Source of the DNA: Istiophorus platypterus
Lineage: Eukaryota; Chordata; Actinopteri; Istiophoriformes; Istiophoridae
Assembly: GCA_016859345.1 (NCBI GenBank)
Contig: CM029131.1
Location: 4,575,320-4,639,319 of the forward strand
DNA length: 64,000 nt
Direction: 5' to 3'
How positions within the stretch are numbered: position 1 is the first letter of the stretch; the number at the start of each line of letters is the position of its first letter. Shown here one piece after another: positions 61,601-64,000 of the stretch. The notes under the pieces are model-generated. The model saw nothing but the letters and a program-made list of their open reading frames with translations. It ran no database searches and was not told the origin of the DNA. The translations under genes were made by a program, and so were the position numbers.

Positions 61601-63096
61601 TCAACATGATGGTTTGTACAGACTTTAATTATGCAGATATTTCTCTGGAAAGGACAGTGTAGTGGTACAGGGAGGAGATATATTCAAAGCATATAGCATA
61701 CTGTGCGTATGCACAGTATTATTAACTATAGAAACAGGCAGGTTTAATGGTTTCCCTGAAGAAAAAAGGCTCTGATCTCAGTCCGTCTGATAACCACAAA
61801 CCTACAGATAACCCTGCACTGGGCAGTTGTATGTGCCTGATGCAGTTAATAACATAACTAACATAATAACTAACTAATATAATTGGCATATGGACCCATA
61901 TCTCTGCTAAAACTTGGTCTACTGATTGTAAAATGCCTTTCAATGTGAATCAAGGTCAATATCAGTCAATTGGTGTTATATAATAACATTTGCTGAACAG
62001 TGGAGCTTTAAAATAACAAGTTGGGATTTTTTATGCAATCTAACATAAAGTAGGCACCGAATCGTAATGAGATTGTTTGTTATATCAGAGTGACTCTATC
62101 CAACTCTGCACACCAGTGTGCAGTCAATTGGACCCACGCTCCCCACAAGTAGCTTTGGCTGAAACCCACGGATTGGAAATTACAGTGTAATGGCCCCCAC
62201 GTCTCCTCCAATATAAAACGAAAATGGAGAAATAGCTAAGTATAGTGAGAGTAACGAACCATAAATTCAACCCATAAAGAGAAATACCGTGGGAGACTGA
62301 TGAGAAATCCCACAATGCCCTTATATCCGAGTTTCATGCGCACAGAGGTATAGATGCCGTATTTTCCAGGTCACGGAAAAGTAATGCCTGAAATGCTTTC
62401 TCATAGCAAATCATGATGAGGAATAATATTTCAAATTCCTGAGTTATGAAGCATCAGAGACACTGCTACATGCATTTATCAAGCCGTTAATACTGCAGTG
62501 ACACTGAATCCCTCAGAATCATCATATGAATTATGGAGGTGAATGAGATGTGGAGAATTGATAAAATCATAATGTGCTGACATAAATAAAAATGTCATCT
62601 TCATCGTGAAATAGTTCGGTCTGTGTGTGTTAAGAGAGAGAGAGACAGTTACTGTTTGTTTAAGCTAGTGAAGAGGATATTTGTTACCATGACAATAAAT
62701 CCAACCCATGCTGTTGGCGTTGTCATGGAAACTGAAATAAAAACACCAAAAGCTCCTGCGTGCATCTCGAAATGATATAAGTTAGATGCTGTTTTTACTA
62801 TCAACATTTAATCTTTTACATTTTTTTTCGAAAATTAGTTGAAACAGATGTATTTTTTTTTTTCATTTTAAGTGACCATGAACACTGCCATAAAAATTTG
62901 ATTTATCAACCAGGTGATAAAAATGCACCGCTTCTTCTCTTAGGTGCCTACCCTCGACTGTCTCTGAGCTTCAAGCTGAAGAGGAACATCGGCTATTTCA
63001 TCCTGCAGACGTACATGCCATCGATCCTAATTACCATCCTCTCCTGGGTCTCCTTCTGGATAAACTACGATGCATCGGCAGCCAGAGTGGCTCTAG
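38387..63096 (+). CDS. gabrb3: GABA-A receptor subunit beta-3, 5' seven coding exons (3' end beyond window)
   Basis: Cys-loop chloride channel subunit; the beta subunit carries the principal face of the GABA site and is needed for assembly and surface delivery. Exons: 38387-38466, 38594-38685, 38824-38891, 51763-51983, 55177-55259, 56521-56658 and 62944-63096. All have AG/GT borders and agreeing phases, giving 278 codons plus one base. Seen: signal peptide 1-25, N-glycosylation sites NMS, NLT and NCT, loop-D Y87, loop-A Y122, Cys loop C161-C175, loop-B Y182, loop-C Y230, M1 about 244-265. Numbering equals human beta-3 as I remember it. Beta-3 rather than beta-1/2 is supported by FVKETVDKLLKGYD, QQYWRDKRLAY and VSRNVVF. 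M2, M3, the cytoplasmic loop and M4 lie to the right of the window. Head-to-head with gabra5. Confidence 0.95.
38467..38593 (+). other. gabrb3: gabrb3 intron 1 (127 bp)
   Basis: Donor GTGAGC, acceptor TCTGTCATTCCAG; a compact intron with nothing else visible. Confidence 0.92.
38594..38685 (+). CDS. gabrb3: gabrb3 coding exon 2: mature N terminus
   Basis: 92 bp, the conserved size. Encodes VNEPSNMSFVKETVDKLLKG, then YDIRLRPDFG. NMS is the first N-glycosylation site. FVKETVDKLL is the beta-3 wording. Donor G|GTATGT. Confidence 0.97.
38686..38823 (+). other. gabrb3: gabrb3 intron 2 (138 bp)
   Basis: Donor GTATGT followed by a poly-C run, acceptor CCTCTTCCAG. Short, no other content. Confidence 0.92.
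38824..38891 (+). CDS. gabrb3: gabrb3 coding exon 3 (68 bp)
   Basis: Encodes APVAVGMSIDVASIDMVSEV then NM. The 68-bp size and the VASIDMVSEVNM end are conserved in beta subunits. Donor GTGAGT. Confidence 0.97.
40595..40690 (+). repeat. fragment of the GGACTGCAACTA-type dispersed repeat
   Basis: GTGACTAACAATTATTTTCG, TTATCAATCAATTATTTTTC and a decayed continuation match the head of the family seen at 31130-31380. Confidence 0.5.
42662..42880 (-). repeat. dispersed repeat carrying GTGATGTCAC, copy in minus orientation
   Basis: On the minus strand: GCAGCTCCACAAGGAGCT, ACAAGTGATGTCACATGAGT and CGCTCCTCATCTCTGCTTGA in order. The same three blocks occur in plus orientation at 48395-48610, so these are two copies of one family. 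Confidence 0.6.
44174..44197. repeat. (TTTAGA)n hexamer repeat
   Basis: Four TTTAGA units, one base different from a telomeric hexamer but too short to suggest telomeric origin. Confidence 0.8.
47779..47812. repeat. (GT)n-rich tract
   Basis: Interrupted GT repeat with CA and TA interruptions inside gabrb3 intron 3. Confidence 0.75.
48395..48610 (+). repeat. dispersed repeat carrying AGTGATGTCACT, copy in plus orientation
   Basis: Contains AAAGGGGAACTTCAACAATT, AGAGGGAGCTGTGTG, CAAGTGATGTCACTTGAGTC and CCTCATCTCTGCTTGAGGCT. The block order is shared with 42662-42880 in the opposite orientation. The palindrome includes a CRE-like TGATGTCA. Confidence 0.6.
49601..49638. repeat. (GA)n microsatellite
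   Basis: About 38 bp, nearly pure, within a purine-rich stretch from 49590 to 49675. Confidence 0.9.
50500..50745 (+). repeat. teleost dispersed repeat (GCTAA/ATGCTAA-rich family), copy 2
   Basis: CTACAGCTACTGGCTCTGTG, then ATGCTAATATGCTCACACTT, AGCATTAGCATGCTAACATT and AAGCTGAAGGTGATGGGAAT, parallel to 5527-6030. Confidence 0.65.
51763..51983 (+). CDS. gabrb3: gabrb3 coding exon 4 (221 bp): loops D, A, E
   Basis: Acceptor CGTATTCGTAG, donor GTAATG. Encodes DYTLTMYFQQYWRDKRLAYV, then [39 protein letters not shown] and MIRLHPDGTVLYGL. Y87 (MYFQQ) and Y122 (PDTYF) are GABA-site residues. NLT is the second N-glycosylation site. Almost identical to mammalian beta-3, with AYV for AYS. Confidence 0.98.
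52228..52615 (+). repeat. teleost dispersed repeat (GGATGAGTCTGG... family)
   Basis: Contains AAAGGATGAGTCTGGAGATA, CAGAGCTCCATTGTTGTTCA, GGCCACTGCTTAGCC, GCTGGAAATACTTGCTGG, AAATAGTCCCCAACAAATG and TTGTTTGGTAACATTTGCTG in the order I remember for a common fish repeat. Confidence 0.6.
53357..53382. repeat. (GT)n microsatellite
   Basis: 26 bp pure GT repeat. Confidence 0.92.
53672..54165 (+). repeat. decayed copy of the GGACTGCAACTA-type dispersed repeat
   Basis: Begins TTAGGACTGCAACTAATGAT. The tail around 53990-54165 (CTGAGCTGAAAGATTTAGAA, CCAGAGAATTTC, then TTCTGTCCATTGATTAACTT) fits the far end. The middle does not align well. Confidence 0.45.
55177..55259 (+). CDS. gabrb3: gabrb3 coding exon 5 (83 bp): Cys loop
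   Basis: Acceptor CTTTTTGTAG, donor GTGAGT. Encodes [20 protein letters not shown] then CTLEIES. C161 and C175 form the signature disulfide; NCT is the third N-glycosylation site. Confidence 0.98.
55260..56520 (+). other. gabrb3: gabrb3 intron 5 (1.3 kb)
   Basis: AT-rich, donor GTGAGT, acceptor TGCTTGTGCAG. Nothing notable besides a poly-T run near 56400. Confidence 0.9.
56521..56658 (+). CDS. gabrb3: gabrb3 coding exon 6 (138 bp): loops B to C
   Basis: Acceptor GCTTGTGCAG, donor GTAAAT. Encodes GYTTDDIEFYWKGGESAVTG, then VTRIELPQFSIVDYKLVSRN and VVFST. Wording is mixed: KLVSRNVVF is beta-3-like, while IVDYKL and FST agree with beta-2. Y182 (across the junction) and the start of loop C are GABA-site elements. 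Confidence 0.97.
56659..62943 (+). other. gabrb3: gabrb3 intron 6 (6.3 kb)
   Basis: AT-rich. The 264-codon plus-strand frame at 58343-59137 is a chance frame rich in Cys, Phe and Ser with no domain. A GC-richer patch at about 58595-58750 and pyrimidine-rich sequence at 58795-58910 account for it. No repeats clear enough to name. Confidence 0.85.
62944..63096 (+). CDS. gabrb3: gabrb3 coding exon 7 (153 bp): loop C end and M1
   Basis: Acceptor CTTCTCTTAG, donor GTAAGA. Encodes AYPRLSLSFKLKRNIGYFIL, then QTYMPSILITILSWVSFWIN and YDASAARVAL. Y230 (GAYPR) is the loop-C Tyr. M1 begins at IGYF. YDASAARVALG is diagnostic for beta subunits and leads into M2 in the next exon, outside the window. Confidence 0.98.
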
Positions 63097-64000
63097 GTAA
63101 GAGGCAGTGGCCGTTACAGTGAAGATATTTGGTTTTCACAGATGAGGTCAGGGACCAAAGTGAGCCACATGCTCCCTCCCTCCCCAGTGGATTCCCAAAA
63201 GTGATGTGTTTTCGAGGGACTGAACTCCTCATGCTGTCGTGGGATTAGCGGGAGCTTTAGGGCACGGCTTGGAGATTGGTGGGGCCAAATGGAAATGGAT
63301 TTGAAGAACATTTCTATTATGTCTGCTGTAGTAGAAACAAAATAGGTCCCTGTGTTCTAGGGCCATAGACCAATCGATTTTACATCAAAGTATGGAAATA
63401 TTGTTGCCGAGATATTGAAAGAAGCATGTAAACTTTTGTTGGCCAATGTTATGTTCACAGTCCGTCTCCATAGGGCAAAAGCATGAATGCACAACCTTCA
63501 CTTGGTCCAAACTACTTTATACCTTGTGTCTTTAGTTGTTGTGGTCATAGACAGGCCTCCAGGAGCTATAAATACATCACATCTCTAAAGGGCATAATTT
63601 CACTTCTTATTGAGGAGTGCTTGCGTGGGTGCAAAGACTCGCTCGCTGTCAGGCCCCCGTGAGCGGTAAACAAGGCAGAGGGGCAAGCAGTGGGTCACTC
63701 TCTTGTAATCATTGTGATTCCTTGTAGGAGGCTGCAGCGCTTCTTTGTATTGGATGAATACTGACCAAACCAGTTCCAGACGACATATCTGGCAGGAGTA
63801 ATAATCGTAATATAAAGGTTGTCAAGTCGATGGCTGAAATTGAAATTTAGACAATACACTTTCTGCAGATGTCTTGTTAAATTGGTAATTGATTGTTCGC
63901 TAAACCCCTCATCTAAACAGTAATCACAGCTTAGCAACTGTAACTAGGCACAGCAGGCAGGCCACGCTTTCGATTTCACCACCTGCAGTTGGTTGGGAGG
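63097..64000 (+). other. gabrb3: gabrb3 intron 7 (partial)
   Basis: The expected next exon would start with a GTTACCACAG-like M2 sequence; I see none up to the window edge. No other feature. Confidence 0.8.

Noticed and set aside
1..64000. CRISPR arrays, phage or bacterial operons, tRNA or rRNA genes
   Set aside because: No spaced direct repeats, no ribosome-binding-site-led gene chains and no full tRNA cloverleaf were seen; the only tRNA-like signal is the decayed SINE at 25436-25577.

Overview
This window looks like a teleost (probably percomorph) nuclear chromosome carrying most of a GABA-A receptor subunit cluster, equivalent to the mammalian GABRB3-GABRA5-GABRG3 block. The teleost call rests on fish-like subunit sequences, short (CA)n/(GA)n arrays, and many small interspersed repeats of families I recognise from memory as common in spiny-rayed fish. 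No bacterial, phage or CRISPR-like structure is present. Most long open frames are intron noise; the real genes are made of short exons with canonical AG/GT borders.

Layout. At 2066-2124 on the minus strand is a signal-peptide exon with a GC-rich upstream region, best read as the first coding exon of gabrg3 running off the left edge. From 9571 to 33655 on the minus strand is a complete gabra5: nine coding exons of 80, 125, 68, 221, 83, 144, 153, 212 and 300 coding nt joining without a frame break into 461 codons, plus a probable non-coding first exon ending at 34196. From 34197 to 38386 is a 4.2 kb divergent promoter interval with two GC-rich islands, trinucleotide repeats and a nested inverted repeat. 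From 38387 on the plus strand is gabrb3: seven coding exons (80, 92, 68, 221, 83, 138, 153 nt; 278 codons plus 1 nt) reaching the end of M1, with M2-M4 beyond the right edge.

Function. Alpha5, beta3 and gamma3 are pentameric ligand-gated chloride channel subunits of inhibitory neurons. Alpha and beta share the GABA site and alpha and gamma the benzodiazepine site. The head-to-head alpha/beta arrangement with gamma behind alpha is the ancestral vertebrate cluster layout and suggests shared regulation.

Most notable: the predicted alpha5 has Leu (codon 29330-29332) at the position where diazepam-sensitive alpha subunits carry a conserved His, plus Arg and Gln changes in loop C of the same pocket. 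This predicts a naturally altered benzodiazepine site with an intact GABA site. Other items are a nested palindrome in the divergent promoter, a CAG tract just upstream of the gabrb3 start, three orphan plus-strand exon-like segments, and several repeat families present in multiple copies. No wholly new gene system was found.
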